Below are positions 17,276 to 26,343 of a stretch of 64,000 nucleotides of DNA, one piece after another. The DNA comes from Congregibacter brevis. GTDB taxonomy: Bacteria > Pseudomonadota > Gammaproteobacteria > Pseudomonadales > Halieaceae. A model generated the notes under the pieces. It was not told the DNA's origin, did not search any database, and saw only the letters and a list, made by a program, of their open reading frames with translations. Both the position numbers and the translations under genes were made by a program. Numbering within the stretch: the stretch's first letter is position 1; each line of letters begins with the position of its first letter. The DNA lies in contig NZ_CP136865.1 of assembly GCF_045689245.1 (NCBI RefSeq), forward strand, positions 62,001 through 126,000. The letters are read 5' to 3'.

Positions 17276-18268
17276 ATGACCTTCACTTATCGATTAGCGC
17301 TAAGCGCTGTCCTGACAACACTGGTTGCCTGTGGTGGATCCGGCGGTACCAGTGACCCTGTTACCACGACAGAGACAGCAACCTCCGGCACAGATACGGG
17401 TAGTAGCAGTACCAGCGGCGATACCGGCTCTTCAACGAATGGATCTACAGACTCCGTGTTCTGCGACTACAACGACACCACCCTGAATACGCAGCCTTCG
17501 CTCACTTACACCAGTGTGTCCACCTGGACCTGCAACGAAAGCACGCGCTCACTCACAGCTAACGGTATTCCCGATCATGAGATTGGAACATTTCCCAACG
17601 CTGCGAACCCCAATACGATCACTGAGCAGGATGTCTCCGCAAGCTATACGTTGACGCCCACTCAGACGAGCACCGCCTCCGAGCTCGGGGGCCCTCGGGG
17701 AACAACCGGATATGTGCTCAACGGCGTAAAGATTGACGCTGGGACCGGCGGCTCATGCGATGACAGCGGTACTGCGTGCAGCCTCGGTGATCCCAGCGGC
17801 AGTTGGAGCATCGAGGCGCTGGGACAATCAAGCTTCGACTTTGGCACCGACGACAACAACGCCCATGTACAGCCTGGAGGTGCCTATCACTATCATGGCA
17901 TGCCCGAAGGTTTTATCAGCAAACGCGGTGGCAACAGCTCCACAATGACCTTGATTGGCTGGGCAGCTGACGGCTTCCCTATTTATGCACGCTACGGATA
18001 CAGCGTTGCAGACGATGCCAGCTCGGAACTAAAGAGCATGCAAGGAAGCTATCAGTTCATAACGGAAGTCAGTAGCAATCGTCCCTCGGTAGATACCTAT
18101 CCCTTAGGCGCGTTCCGTCAGGACTGGGAGTACGTCGAAGGCTCCGGGGATCTGGATGAATGCAACGGTCGAGTGGGCGTCACGCCGGAGTTTCCCGAAG
18201 GCATCTACCACTACTACGCAACGGATACCTATCCCTTCTTTCAGCGTTGCGTAAAAGGCTCTCTCTAA
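17276..18268 (+). CDS. YHYH-domain lipoprotein
   Basis: A 330-residue lipoprotein (LVAC, Cys19). A Ser/Thr/Gly-rich linker (about 20-60) leads to a YHYH domain. The namesake motif is Y204-H-Y-H207 in GGAYHYHGMPEG, with LIGWAADGFPIYARYGY and a second aromatic/His cluster, GIYHYYATDTYPFFQRC, near the C-terminus. YHYH proteins are secreted and presumably bind metal through these His/Tyr residues, but their role is not established. It is first in a rightward run with a small secreted protein and a two-component system, which suggests it is sensed by or controlled through them (inference). Confidence 0.88.
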   Translation: MTFTYRLALSAVLTTLVACGGSGGTSDPVTTTETATSGTDTGSSSTSGDTGSSTNGSTDSVFCDYNDTTLNTQPSLTYTSVSTWTCNESTRSLTANGIPDHEIGTFPNAANPNTITEQDVSASYTLTPTQTSTASELGGPRGTTGYVLNGVKIDAGTGGSCDDSGTACSLGDPSGSWSIEALGQSSFDFGTDDNNAHVQPGGAYHYHGMPEGFISKRGGNSSTMTLIGWAADGFPIYARYGYSVADDASSELKSMQGSYQFITEVSSNRPSVDTYPLGAFRQDWEYVEGSGDLDECNGRVGVTPEFPEGIYHYYATDTYPFFQRCVKGSL

Positions 18269-18290
18269 AACCCCATTGGAGGATCACAAG

Positions 18291-18875
18291 ATGAATTCAA
18301 TCAACTTTCGCGGTAGATCGTTCACCACCGCCGTGCTCTTGGTTCTAACGCTTACAGTAGTGCTTGTTAAACCGGCAAGCGCTCACCTGATGATGGCGCA
18401 AAATGGAACGCTCAACATCGTTGATGATGGCGTATATATGGTGATTTCCGTTCCCATAACTGCTTTCCCAAATCTTGATCAGGACTTCGATGACGAAGTG
18501 TCACTCTTTGAATTCAATAGCCGGCGAAATGACATTACCGCACAAGTAAAAAGCAGCTTAGCCCTCTACCAAGATGAAAACCCTGTCGCACTGAAAGACT
18601 TGCGATTGATCCCCGTAAGACCGCACAGCAAAGACGAGGTGTATCTCTCTCAACTAATTGTCATGGGTAAGTTCGAAGCACCACAGTCGCAAGATGCGCT
18701 GAGTTTTGAGCTATCACTGTTTGGCCTCAGCCCTGAAGAACACACCATGAAAATCACGGCAAAGCGACCTAAGACGGGGCAGGAAGGCATTGTAGTGCTC
18801 ACGCCAACAGCACCGCATAGCCCGCTATTTTCACCGGTCGTAGCGCAACAGGAACATACCGCTAGTCTGCCGTAA
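18291..18875 (+). CDS. Exported protein of the YHYH cluster
   Basis: A 194-residue protein from the ATG at 18291, placed there because GGAGG lies 8 bases upstream; the longer frame from a TTG at 18276 would include that site. It has a signal peptide (AVLLVLTLTVVLVKPASA|HL). The mature part starts HLMMAQNGTLNIVDDGVYMVISVPITAF, is predicted beta-rich, and includes RRNDITAQVKSSLALYQDE. I do not recognise a family. Only 22 bases follow the YHYH stop before this start and 22 before the kinase, so it is in the same operon. It may be a periplasmic partner of YHYH (inference). Confidence 0.75.
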   Translation: MNSINFRGRSFTTAVLLVLTLTVVLVKPASAHLMMAQNGTLNIVDDGVYMVISVPITAFPNLDQDFDDEVSLFEFNSRRNDITAQVKSSLALYQDENPVALKDLRLIPVRPHSKDEVYLSQLIVMGKFEAPQSQDALSFELSLFGLSPEEHTMKITAKRPKTGQEGIVVLTPTAPHSPLFSPVVAQQEHTASLP

Positions 18876-18897
18876 GAGCGACCGCTATAGTGATCTC

Positions 18898-20454
18898 GTG
18901 TCCCTATCCATTGTCCAAAAACTCGTCGCAGCCTTTATTGGCCTGACTCTCATTGTCCTGGTTGCAACACTAGGATTGGCACGATGGAGTTTTCAGCAAG
19001 GCTTTCTGGACTACGTCAACGCGCTGGAACAAACACGCCTAGAGCGTATTCAGACCCGGCTTGCGAGTGATTACCTAGACTCTGACGGTCGATGGGACTT
19101 CGTTACCGACGCGTACCTTGGCAACATTCTTCGCCCCCGTGCCCAAAGCAGCGCAACCAACTCGCAGCTAAGCCCTCCCGGCCCCCGCGCGCGTCAAGCC
19201 CAAACCGATGGGCCGCCACCTCCGCGCCCCGGGAATAGACGTCAAGGGCGGGCAGTCGGACCAGGGCCCGGCGGCCTAGGTGGGCCACCACCCGGTGAAG
19301 TCGGCGGTCCCCGAAGAGCCCCCATTGTTCCGCCGAGCGAATCCGTTAGTAGTTTTGTACCACCCACTGCGCTATTTGATGCAAACGATGAACAAATCGC
19401 CGGTATCGCCATTGATAGCACCTCCCCCTCTATTATCCGGGTGCCTGTGGTTGCTAACGGTCTGAAGGTTGGGGAACTGAGAAGCGATCCACGCCGCCAA
19501 ATAGATGCCCCGCTGGAAACTAGGTTTTCAAAGCGGCAACTCACTACCAGCTGGATCATCGGGCTCATAAGTCTGGGGCTGGCACTCGTCGTCTCGCTAG
19601 TCTTGGCGCGAGGCCTGTCCGCACCAGTGAAGCGCATGATTAGTGGCGTGGGCAAACTGTCTACAGGCGACTACGGCAACCGCATGCAAGAGCAACGCAA
19701 AGACGAGCTTGGACAGTTAACCCGAGATATTGATCACCTCGCTTCGACGCTCGAAGAGGCGCAGTCCGCGCGCAACCGCTTACTGGCAGATGTATCCCAT
19801 GAATTACGTACGCCACTGACAGTGCTGACCGGCGAGATTGAAGCACTCAAAGATGGTTTACGTAGCTTTGATGCCACCCAGTTGGAGTCCCTGGACCAAG
19901 AAGTGCAGCGGCTGCGATATCTGGTCAACGATCTGTACGAGCTGTCGTTGTCAGACGCGGGAGGATTACGTTACGAGCTCCGGCCAATGAAGTTGGCTGG
20001 CCTTATAGAGAGCTTAGTGAGCGGCGTTGAAGCAAGAGTGACGGATAGCGGACTCACCATTAGCGTGTCCAATAAGCCTCGGGTAGATCTGCCTGTACTT
20101 GGTGATACTCGGCGACTTGAGCAATTGTTCACCAATGTCCTGGAAAACAGCATTGCTTACACAGACGCGCCCGGATCCATAGATATTCACTTATCCGCAA
20201 GCGGCACCCAAGCTGTCGTGCGTTTTGATGATTCAGCACCCGGGGCTAGCCGCGCCGAATGCGAAAAGCTGTTTGAGCCCTTGTACCGAAAAGATTCTTC
20301 CCGCGCTCGCAGGTCTGGCGGCGCAGGACTCGGGCTAGCGATCTGTCGCAACATCGCTATTGCGCATAGTGGCACTATCACCGCGGTGCCATCTCCTCGG
20401 GGAGGCGTGTCCGTTGTGCTGGAGATACCCCTATCCAAGGAGGAGCGACTGTGA
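18898..20454 (+). CDS. Sensor histidine kinase, BaeS-like, with Pro/Gly-rich periplasmic insert
   Basis: A 518-residue inner-membrane kinase. TM1 is about residues 7-30, then a periplasmic region, TM2 about 216-238, HAMP about 239-292, and HisKA with the phospho-acceptor H301 in DVSHELRTPLTVL. The ATPase follows with NVLENSIAYTDAPG (N-box) and RSGGAGLGLAICRN (G-box). The layout and sequence recall BaeS. Residues about 92-147 of the sensor are an unusual run of Pro, Gly and Arg, which is predicted disordered. The GTG start overlaps no other gene. The response regulator starts inside its stop (GTGA), so both are made together. Confidence 0.93.
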   Translation: MSLSIVQKLVAAFIGLTLIVLVATLGLARWSFQQGFLDYVNALEQTRLERIQTRLASDYLDSDGRWDFVTDAYLGNILRPRAQSSATNSQLSPPGPRARQAQTDGPPPPRPGNRRQGRAVGPGPGGLGGPPPGEVGGPRRAPIVPPSESVSSFVPPTALFDANDEQIAGIAIDSTSPSIIRVPVVANGLKVGELRSDPRRQIDAPLETRFSKRQLTTSWIIGLISLGLALVVSLVLARGLSAPVKRMISGVGKLSTGDYGNRMQEQRKDELGQLTRDIDHLASTLEEAQSARNRLLADVSHELRTPLTVLTGEIEALKDGLRSFDATQLESLDQEVQRLRYLVNDLYELSLSDAGGLRYELRPMKLAGLIESLVSGVEARVTDSGLTISVSNKPRVDLPVLGDTRRLEQLFTNVLENSIAYTDAPGSIDIHLSASGTQAVVRFDDSAPGASRAECEKLFEPLYRKDSSRARRSGGAGLGLAICRNIAIAHSGTITAVPSPRGGVSVVLEIPLSKEERL

Positions 20455-21134
20455 GTGCAGGCAAGATTCTTATTGTCGAAGACGAGCCCAAGATCGCGCA
20501 GTTGCTCGTTGATTATCTTGAGCGTGATGATTTCACTGTGTCGGTACTCCACGAAGGAACAGACGCGGTAGAGACCGTTAAATCAGAAGTGCCGGATTTC
20601 GTCATCCTTGATTTGATGCTTCCCGGAAAGGATGGCCTGAGTATCTGCCGAGAAGTGAGGCAGTTTTCAAATACCCCCATCTTGATGCTCACAGCCAAAG
20701 TTGATGAGATTGACCGCTTGATTGGCCTTGAAATTGGTGCCGATGACTATGTTTGCAAACCCTTTAGTCCCCGAGAAATCGTGGCTCGGGTACGAACCAT
20801 TCTTCGCCGTGTGCAGCAGGTACCGGCTCCGCAAACCGACGACATTGTTCATTATCGCGAAGTCACATTGCAGATCGATAAGTACGAGTGCACCGTGTCA
20901 GAACAACGTATCGAACTAACGCCGGTAGAGTTCAGGTTGCTTCATGGCCTTATGGAACGTCCTGGCCGCGTTTTCTCTCGAGACCAGCTTATGGATATTT
21001 GTTACGCCGATGAGCGGGTAGTGAGCGACAGAACTATAGATACGCACATAAAAAATCTACGCAAGAAGATCGAACCCAGCGCAGATCGGGTTTTGGTTCA
21101 CTCCATCTATGGCGTCGGCTACAAAATAGACTAA
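20451..21134 (+). CDS. OmpR/BaeR-type response regulator
   Basis: A 227-residue response regulator. The receiver has E10-D11-E12, the phosphorylated D54 (VILDLMLPG), a conserved Thr (LTAKVDE) and Lys (CKPFSPRE). The C-terminal winged helix (IELTPVEFRLLHGLMERPGRVFSRDQLM, then SDRTIDTHIKNLRKKIE) is OmpR-type DNA-binding. Its GTG overlaps the kinase stop by 4 bases. Probable targets are the YHYH operon and the small exported protein downstream (inference; no direct repeats were found to prove it). Confidence 0.95.
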   Translation: MSAGKILIVEDEPKIAQLLVDYLERDDFTVSVLHEGTDAVETVKSEVPDFVILDLMLPGKDGLSICREVRQFSNTPILMLTAKVDEIDRLIGLEIGADDYVCKPFSPREIVARVRTILRRVQQVPAPQTDDIVHYREVTLQIDKYECTVSEQRIELTPVEFRLLHGLMERPGRVFSRDQLMDICYADERVVSDRTIDTHIKNLRKKIEPSADRVLVHSIYGVGYKID

Positions 21135-21239
21135 GCCCAGCGCACTCCACAAAAACTCCACGTTTACTCCTCTTTAGCTGCGCGGTGTTTCGAGATACTG
21201 ATCTCGTCAGCAAGACAGTTAAACATTGAGGAGATATTT

Positions 21240-21569
21240 ATGAGCAGAAACAGTATTCGACGAGTTGCCTTGGGAATCATCGCTACTAGCGTCATCGCTT
21301 TAGCTGGCATCTCGGTAAACGTAGCCGCACAAGAAGACGATAGTGAAAATCGTGGACAGGGAAAAAGACGCGGCCCTCCACCTGAAGCACTGGAAGCTTG
21401 CGCCAACCTAAGCGAAGGCGAAGCCTGCGCGTTCACTGGACGCCGTGGTGATATGACCGGCATCTGCTTTGCGCCGCCCAAGGAAGACGCGGCCCTAGCC
21501 TGCGCTCCTGAAGGTGGACCGCCCAAGCATCGCGAGCGTGACGAAGCGATGGAACAAATAGAAGACTGA
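21240..21569 (+). CDS. Small exported four-cysteine protein
   Basis: A 109-residue protein with a signal peptide ending VNVAA|QED. The mature part is charged, then has GPPPEALEACANLSEGEACAF, GRRGDMTGICFAPP and ALACAPEGGPPKH, with Cys at 54, 63, 76 and 88. The four cysteines could form two disulfides. I recall similar small periplasmic proteins beside two-component systems, but no function is known. It lies 105 bases after the response-regulator stop, with GAGGAG before the ATG, and has its own leader region, so it may be a regulated output or feedback partner. Confidence 0.7.
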   Translation: MSRNSIRRVALGIIATSVIALAGISVNVAAQEDDSENRGQGKRRGPPPEALEACANLSEGEACAFTGRRGDMTGICFAPPKEDAALACAPEGGPPKHRERDEAMEQIED

Positions 21570-21597
21570 TCTCACCGGTCTAAGTCGACTCAACTAA

Positions 21598-23877
21598 TCA
21601 AAGTTCCAAGCAGGTGGCCTCCAGGGGCCGCCAATGATCGGGGACAGGGTTGTTCTCGCAAATCAGTGTGAGAACCTTTTCGCGATTTGCCATAGCCCGG
21701 GACGCTACGTTCTGACGAACAATTTCGAACGCGGGTTCGTCGCGAATAGCATCAAAAATAGGATCTTCAAGAGCACTAGGAAGAGAAAAGCCGTTACTGT
21801 CGGCAGTTTGTAAGGCCTCCAGTGCTTCTCCACTCTCAGCTTTTAGGACCGCCTGAGCTGCTTGACCAAAGTTCCAGCCACGAAAGTTTGTAAACCCAGC
21901 TTGACCGATATTCGCGGTAAGCGCCTCGAGGACCGCCAACTGCTCAGCCGCCGCATTGTCCTTACCTAACTTCTGAAGCGCGAAGACCAATTGTGCCGTA
22001 GGTCCATTACCGCCGTTGGAATACACAGCCTCACCAAAGTTAGTGGTAACCAGCGCCTGCTGCCAAAGTTCGACAGCTTCAGCGAAGCGCCCCTGAAAAT
22101 AAACACTGGCCGCGAGACTTGAGATGTTCTCCAAGGACTCGGGGTCTGCTGCAACCGCCTGACGAAATGCTTGTTCCGCCTCCTCAAAACGCCCGGCGCC
22201 CAGCAACACCCAGGGACGAACAGTCCGATCGATACGCAGTGCCTCATCGAGCAAGCCGCTACTTACTAGAGCATAGGCAATCTCGTAATTTACCAGCAGA
22301 TCGCGGGAATCCAACGAGTATGCGAGCAACAACTGCTCAAGTTGCCGCTGTGTTTTACCTTCGCTCCCATAAGCCCTAGCCTGTGCCACGTGGCTTGCCC
22401 ACGGCGATTGCGAGGCGATAGACCGCGCAATGGCTAGAGCACGTTCAGGCTCCCCACCGTTGGCAATGAACGTCACCGCATTGAGTCGTCCGATAACACT
22501 CAAAGGGTCAAGTCGAAGTAACTCTTCTCGCGCATCTACCGCCTGTACCGCCATGCCAAGCCCGTTAAGCGCATTAACGCGCCAGTTGAGCGGATCTGCA
22601 TAGTTCGGCCGTATAGCAAGCGCCAACTCGCTATTTCTTAAATACTCCTGATCATCAAAATTAACTCTGGCCAGGATGGCCCGCGCAGCCCACAGCTCCG
22701 CAAAATCATCATCAACAGCCTCCGCCGCTGCTAACTGCTCACCTGCTCTTTCGTTAACCTCATCAATACTGAGGTCACCATAGGTTCCAGAGGTTGCCGC
22801 TAACAGGGCAATACCAATCGCCAACTGCGCCCGCGCCGGTGCATAGTTAGGGTCTAGTCGAACCGAACGCTCCAGCTCTACCACGCCAGCGGTAATTGAC
22901 TGGTTGCCGCGCTGGTTAATCAGCCCACGGCCTTTCAAAAACGCTTCGTAGGCGGCTGTGTTGGCAGTCGTCTTGCTGGCGTCCGGCGTGGTTACATCGT
23001 CGAGCGCAAGCTCTGCACGCAATGCGTCTGCAATCGCCGCTGAGATCTCGTCCTGAATGGTAAAGATATCTTCAAGCTCACGATCGTAGGTTTCAGACCA
23101 CAGATGAAAGCCACCTTCGGCCTCAATGAGCTGGGCAGTGATGCGCAGCTTTGTGCCGGCCTTGCGCACGGAGCCTTCAAGTACATGGCCCACCTTCAGC
23201 AGCTGCGCAATCTCGCCGATGTCGCGGTTATCTCCTTTGAATTGAAAAGAAGATGTTCGCGCCGCAACGCGCAGCGCCGGAATTTGCGCGAGCACGTTAA
23301 GCAGCTCCTCGGAGATGCCATCAGAAAAGTATTCCTGCTCGGGATCCGAGGAGAGGTTCACAAAGGGGAGGACTGCAATGGAGGTATCTTTAGAGGTATC
23401 TTCGGAGGACGGGCTTTGCTGTTTAGCCTGAGCTGCAGCCTCGGTTTGCTGGCGCAGGGCATCCATGCCCGTGAGTTTGGTTCCCTCTGTCGCCTCGCCA
23501 CCTACGGCAACTTGCGGTGTGTCCGCCGATGGCTCGCGCAAGCGGCCATCCCAAAACAAATAGGCCACTGCAACCACCAAGGTCGCAATAATTAAAGTAT
23601 CTAGCTTTCGCCGGGTTTGATGCACCACTGACACACCTTCTTCGATCTCGGACTCTCGTTTGAGACCCTCAGGTGTCAGCTCAAAAACCCAGGCAAAGAT
23701 CAAAGCGGGCAGCAAACCCAGGAGCAGTAAAAACAGCAAAGCCTGCATCACCCACTCAGGAGCGCCGATGTTCTCCATCACCACATCGGCTACCTGCAGC
23801 AACAGCCACGCAACTACCGCATAGGCGATGCCTACGCGGACGACGTTCCTGCGATGTAACTCGCTGAATAAGCTCAT
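21598..23877 (-). CDS. TolB-like / TPR membrane protein
   Basis: A 759-residue protein. The N-terminus (MSLFSELHRRNVVRVGIAYAVVAWLLLQVAD) is followed by about three membrane helices to residue 115. A TolB/FlgO-type domain follows (SIAVLPFVNLSSDPEQEYFSDG, LRVAARTSSFQFKG, LLKVGHVLEGSVRK, EIDAFTIQDEISAAI-like), and then a TPR array of about 450 residues. Proteins of this build often carry a DNA-binding or adenylate cyclase domain at the N-terminus; neither is seen here. The role is unknown, perhaps an envelope scaffold. The cut gene at the left edge seems to be a relative. Confidence 0.88.
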   Translation of the reverse strand: MSLFSELHRRNVVRVGIAYAVVAWLLLQVADVVMENIGAPEWVMQALLFLLLLGLLPALIFAWVFELTPEGLKRESEIEEGVSVVHQTRRKLDTLIIATLVVAVAYLFWDGRLREPSADTPQVAVGGEATEGTKLTGMDALRQQTEAAAQAKQQSPSSEDTSKDTSIAVLPFVNLSSDPEQEYFSDGISEELLNVLAQIPALRVAARTSSFQFKGDNRDIGEIAQLLKVGHVLEGSVRKAGTKLRITAQLIEAEGGFHLWSETYDRELEDIFTIQDEISAAIADALRAELALDDVTTPDASKTTANTAAYEAFLKGRGLINQRGNQSITAGVVELERSVRLDPNYAPARAQLAIGIALLAATSGTYGDLSIDEVNERAGEQLAAAEAVDDDFAELWAARAILARVNFDDQEYLRNSELALAIRPNYADPLNWRVNALNGLGMAVQAVDAREELLRLDPLSVIGRLNAVTFIANGGEPERALAIARSIASQSPWASHVAQARAYGSEGKTQRQLEQLLLAYSLDSRDLLVNYEIAYALVSSGLLDEALRIDRTVRPWVLLGAGRFEEAEQAFRQAVAADPESLENISSLAASVYFQGRFAEAVELWQQALVTTNFGEAVYSNGGNGPTAQLVFALQKLGKDNAAAEQLAVLEALTANIGQAGFTNFRGWNFGQAAQAVLKAESGEALEALQTADSNGFSLPSALEDPIFDAIRDEPAFEIVRQNVASRAMANREKVLTLICENNPVPDHWRPLEATCLEL

Positions 23878-24025
23878 GTGCTATCTCTGAATTTACTAGG
23901 GCTACGTTAGCAAAAGGCCCGTCCAGTCACCAGATAAACTGTTTTAGCAACGGCACTAAAAAGTGTCATCGCCTTCGACGATGGGTACACTCTCGCCACC
24001 ACATCTGCCCGTCTGTAGGACTAGC

Positions 24026-24238
24026 ATGCGAATCATTGAAATCACCCGCGAACCCGTAGAACTCTACAAGATCCTCAAGTTCGAAGGTCTTGTGACCACA
24101 GGCGGCGAAGCCAAGTTGCTCATCGGTGACGGCCAGGTGTCAGTCAATGGAGAGATCGAAACGCGCAGACGGCGCAAAATGCTCAATGGCGATATCATCG
24201 AGTTCCGATCCGAAACCCTGCAGCTGCAACTGGTCTAA
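24026..24238 (+). CDS. S4-domain RNA-binding protein (YbcJ-like)
   Basis: A 70-residue S4 RNA-binding protein starting at the ATG at 24026. It opens MRIIEITREPVELYKILKFEG; the longer frame from 23963 adds an unlikely leader. The core LVTTGGEAKLLIGDGQVSVNGEIETRRRRKM is the classic S4 alpha-L fold. It probably binds structured RNA, perhaps ribosomal. The DoxX gene starts 6 bases after its stop. Confidence 0.9.
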   Translation: MRIIEITREPVELYKILKFEGLVTTGGEAKLLIGDGQVSVNGEIETRRRRKMLNGDIIEFRSETLQLQLV

Positions 24239-24244
24239 ACACCT

Positions 24245-24646
24245 ATGAACAGCAATGTTGTATCAGCCCAGCGCGCGTCGCTGCTGACCGGACGCGCCCT
24301 CCTCGGTCTGTACTTCATAGTGCCCGGTATCACAAAGATCACGGGGTTTGCCAACATGGTGCAGTACATGACGGATCATAATGTCCCTCTGGTACAACCA
24401 CTCCTGATACTCACTATTGTTTTGCAAATAGGCTGTGGAGCAAGTCTTGTCGCAGGCTGGCGCTCCCAGTTAATGGCTTTTGTCCTCGCGGGCCTGACCT
24501 TGGTAATCAGTATCTACATGCACAACTTTTGGGTCATGGAAGAAGGCCTGCAACGAGCTCACGAAATGCAGAACTTTGTTAAAAACATGGCCATCGTGGC
24601 AGGATTGCTCTATGTGGCGGGTGTCACCCCTGCCTCCAAAGACTAA
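24245..24646 (+). CDS. DoxX family membrane protein
   Basis: A 133-residue protein with four hydrophobic segments. The family pattern is LLTGRALLGLYFIVPGITKITGFANMVQYM, then LILTIVLQIGCGASLVAGW and a C-terminal segment with NFVKNMAIVAGLLYVA. DoxX proteins are inner-membrane proteins linked to redox processes; the partner is unknown. It probably shares an operon with the S4 gene before it and, 34 bases on, the BtrH-like gene. Confidence 0.88.
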   Translation: MNSNVVSAQRASLLTGRALLGLYFIVPGITKITGFANMVQYMTDHNVPLVQPLLILTIVLQIGCGASLVAGWRSQLMAFVLAGLTLVISIYMHNFWVMEEGLQRAHEMQNFVKNMAIVAGLLYVAGVTPASKD

Positions 24647-24680
24647 ACGGCCCAATCAAACAGGCCATCGGGTAATAACT

Positions 24681-25733
24681 ATGCGCGCCCTTATCGAAAA
24701 CTACCGCAACCTCACCGCTGGTCACTGTGGCAGTGGCTCCATGCGTAATCTGATTTTTCATTACACGGGACTGGAGTTAGATGAAGGCGTCATATTTGGC
24801 TTAGGCTCGGGACTCGACGCGGTTTACTTCGACTACCCCCACGCCGATCCGCCCTATATGTGTTTCGGACGCGGATCATCCTTTGAAACAGATGTTACCG
24901 ACGCGCTCGGTATCGACTACCGGGAGACGCCTAACCCCGACAATGATCAGGCCTGGGAAGACGTACGCCAGGAGGTGATCGCCGGCAGACCCACAATGCT
25001 TTCCGGCGATATCTACTACCTGGATTACCGAAAATTCAAAGTTCACTTCCCCGGACATCGCTTTGTGCTGCTGGGCTTTGACGACGAAAAAGATGAAGTC
25101 TATGTCGCCGATAGAACCGAAGAAGAAACGCAAACCTGCTCCACTGAAGGCGTGCGGCTAAGCCGGAACCCACCGGGTGGAATGTCTACCTTTAACACCT
25201 GGGGCAAGTTTCACTCGACGCAAGTGCGTCACAGTTTGCCCGATGCCTGCGGCATCGCGCTGCGTAAAACCGTAGGACGCATGCTCAACTTCGACACCAG
25301 CCAGCGAGACCTCATGGGGAACTTGCGCGGCGACAGTGACGGCGAGCTCTCCGTAGGCCTCCAAGGCCTTCGCACCCTTGCCAAGCAACTCCCCCGCTGG
25401 GCAGAGCTTGAAGATCCCGTATTGCATGCTCAGTACCTCGACAATGCCATCGTCAAATTTGGTACCGGCGGTGGCTTTTTTCGAGATCATTACGCCGCAT
25501 TTATGCGCTGGGCGGCTATTCAGCGTCCAGATCTAGTGGGAGCTACAACGGTTGCCCTGGCTGAAAGCGCAGCTCGGGAGTGGAACGCGCTTTCACCGAT
25601 CATGCAGAGTATTGTCGCAACGCCAAAAGACGATCTGCTTTGGCAGCAGGCACAGGAAAAGCTGGAAGACATTTACGAGCAGGAGTATTCGTTGTTTGGG
25701 CACCTGGCAGATACCGTACTAAAAGCGGGTTAA
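24681..25733 (+). CDS. BtrH N-terminal / DUF4872 domain protein
   Basis: A 350-residue protein from the ATG at 24681; the longer frame from 24576 runs inside the DoxX gene. The N-terminus (ENYRNLTAGHCGSGSMRNLIFHYTG) and FGLGSGLDAVYFDY are those of the BtrH N-terminal domain, known from butirosin synthesis, where BtrH helps transfer an acyl side chain. The HCGSG segment supplies a candidate Cys-His pair. The C-terminal half (GGGFFRDHYAAFMRWAA) resembles DUF4872. No antibiotic gene cluster is nearby, so the acyl acceptor is unknown. Confidence 0.8.
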   Translation: MRALIENYRNLTAGHCGSGSMRNLIFHYTGLELDEGVIFGLGSGLDAVYFDYPHADPPYMCFGRGSSFETDVTDALGIDYRETPNPDNDQAWEDVRQEVIAGRPTMLSGDIYYLDYRKFKVHFPGHRFVLLGFDDEKDEVYVADRTEEETQTCSTEGVRLSRNPPGGMSTFNTWGKFHSTQVRHSLPDACGIALRKTVGRMLNFDTSQRDLMGNLRGDSDGELSVGLQGLRTLAKQLPRWAELEDPVLHAQYLDNAIVKFGTGGGFFRDHYAAFMRWAAIQRPDLVGATTVALAESAAREWNALSPIMQSIVATPKDDLLWQQAQEKLEDIYEQEYSLFGHLADTVLKAG

Positions 25734-25781
25734 GGTCTAACTATCGCCCCCCGCTCAAACGATTCCCAGAAAACGCGAATC

Positions 25782-26231
25782 TCAGGCAGGCCGCCAGACT
25801 CGATACTCCACTCCCGCATTGGGTCGCAAACGTCCCTCGCCAACGAAGAACGTTGAGTTAACCCAAGCATAGCGCTCGTCGCCAGTTTCCAAGCGTGGAT
25901 TAACGTAGAAATGCTGGTCTTCGAACTCAGTGCCCAGTCCGTTAGCTAAGGCGTTCTGTACCGTTTCGTTCAGACCAAGCAGACCCACATACTGCACATA
26001 AATATGAGCGTCGTCGTGGGTTTTTACTTGCATACGAACATCGACTCTCAAGCAACCCTGCGCGTCTATCAGCGCCCACTCTCCGCCGCTGAGCACTTCA
26101 CCGTTGAGGCGCTCGCCCTCTACGGTCCCTTTGGCGATGCCGTAGTGCATGCGCGTACCGATAGGACCTGCGCCAACGGGGTTAGGTTCATAAAGGTTTG
26201 CTCGGATCGTAAACTCGTGAATCAGCTGCAT
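25782..26231 (-). CDS. DUF3237 family protein
   Basis: A 149-residue protein of the DUF3237 family, recognised by GPIGTRMHYGIAKGTVEGERLNGEVLSGGEWALIDAQGCLRVDVRMQVKTHDDAHIYVQYVGL and a C-terminal YAWVNSTFFVGEGRL. The fold is an all-beta barrel and no activity is known. It is leftward and stands between the BtrH-like gene and the DUF3192 gene. Confidence 0.9.
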   Translation of the reverse strand: MQLIHEFTIRANLYEPNPVGAGPIGTRMHYGIAKGTVEGERLNGEVLSGGEWALIDAQGCLRVDVRMQVKTHDDAHIYVQYVGLLGLNETVQNALANGLGTEFEDQHFYVNPRLETGDERYAWVNSTFFVGEGRLRPNAGVEYRVWRPA

Positions 26232-26343
26232 AGGGTTTCGCCTCTATTGACGTCGCTATTATTGAAGCTAAACCCTAGCAGGCTTTTTAGCCGAAGTGCG
26301 AATCACATCTGAGAAACCGCGTCGGCTCTGGCATTGCATCTAT

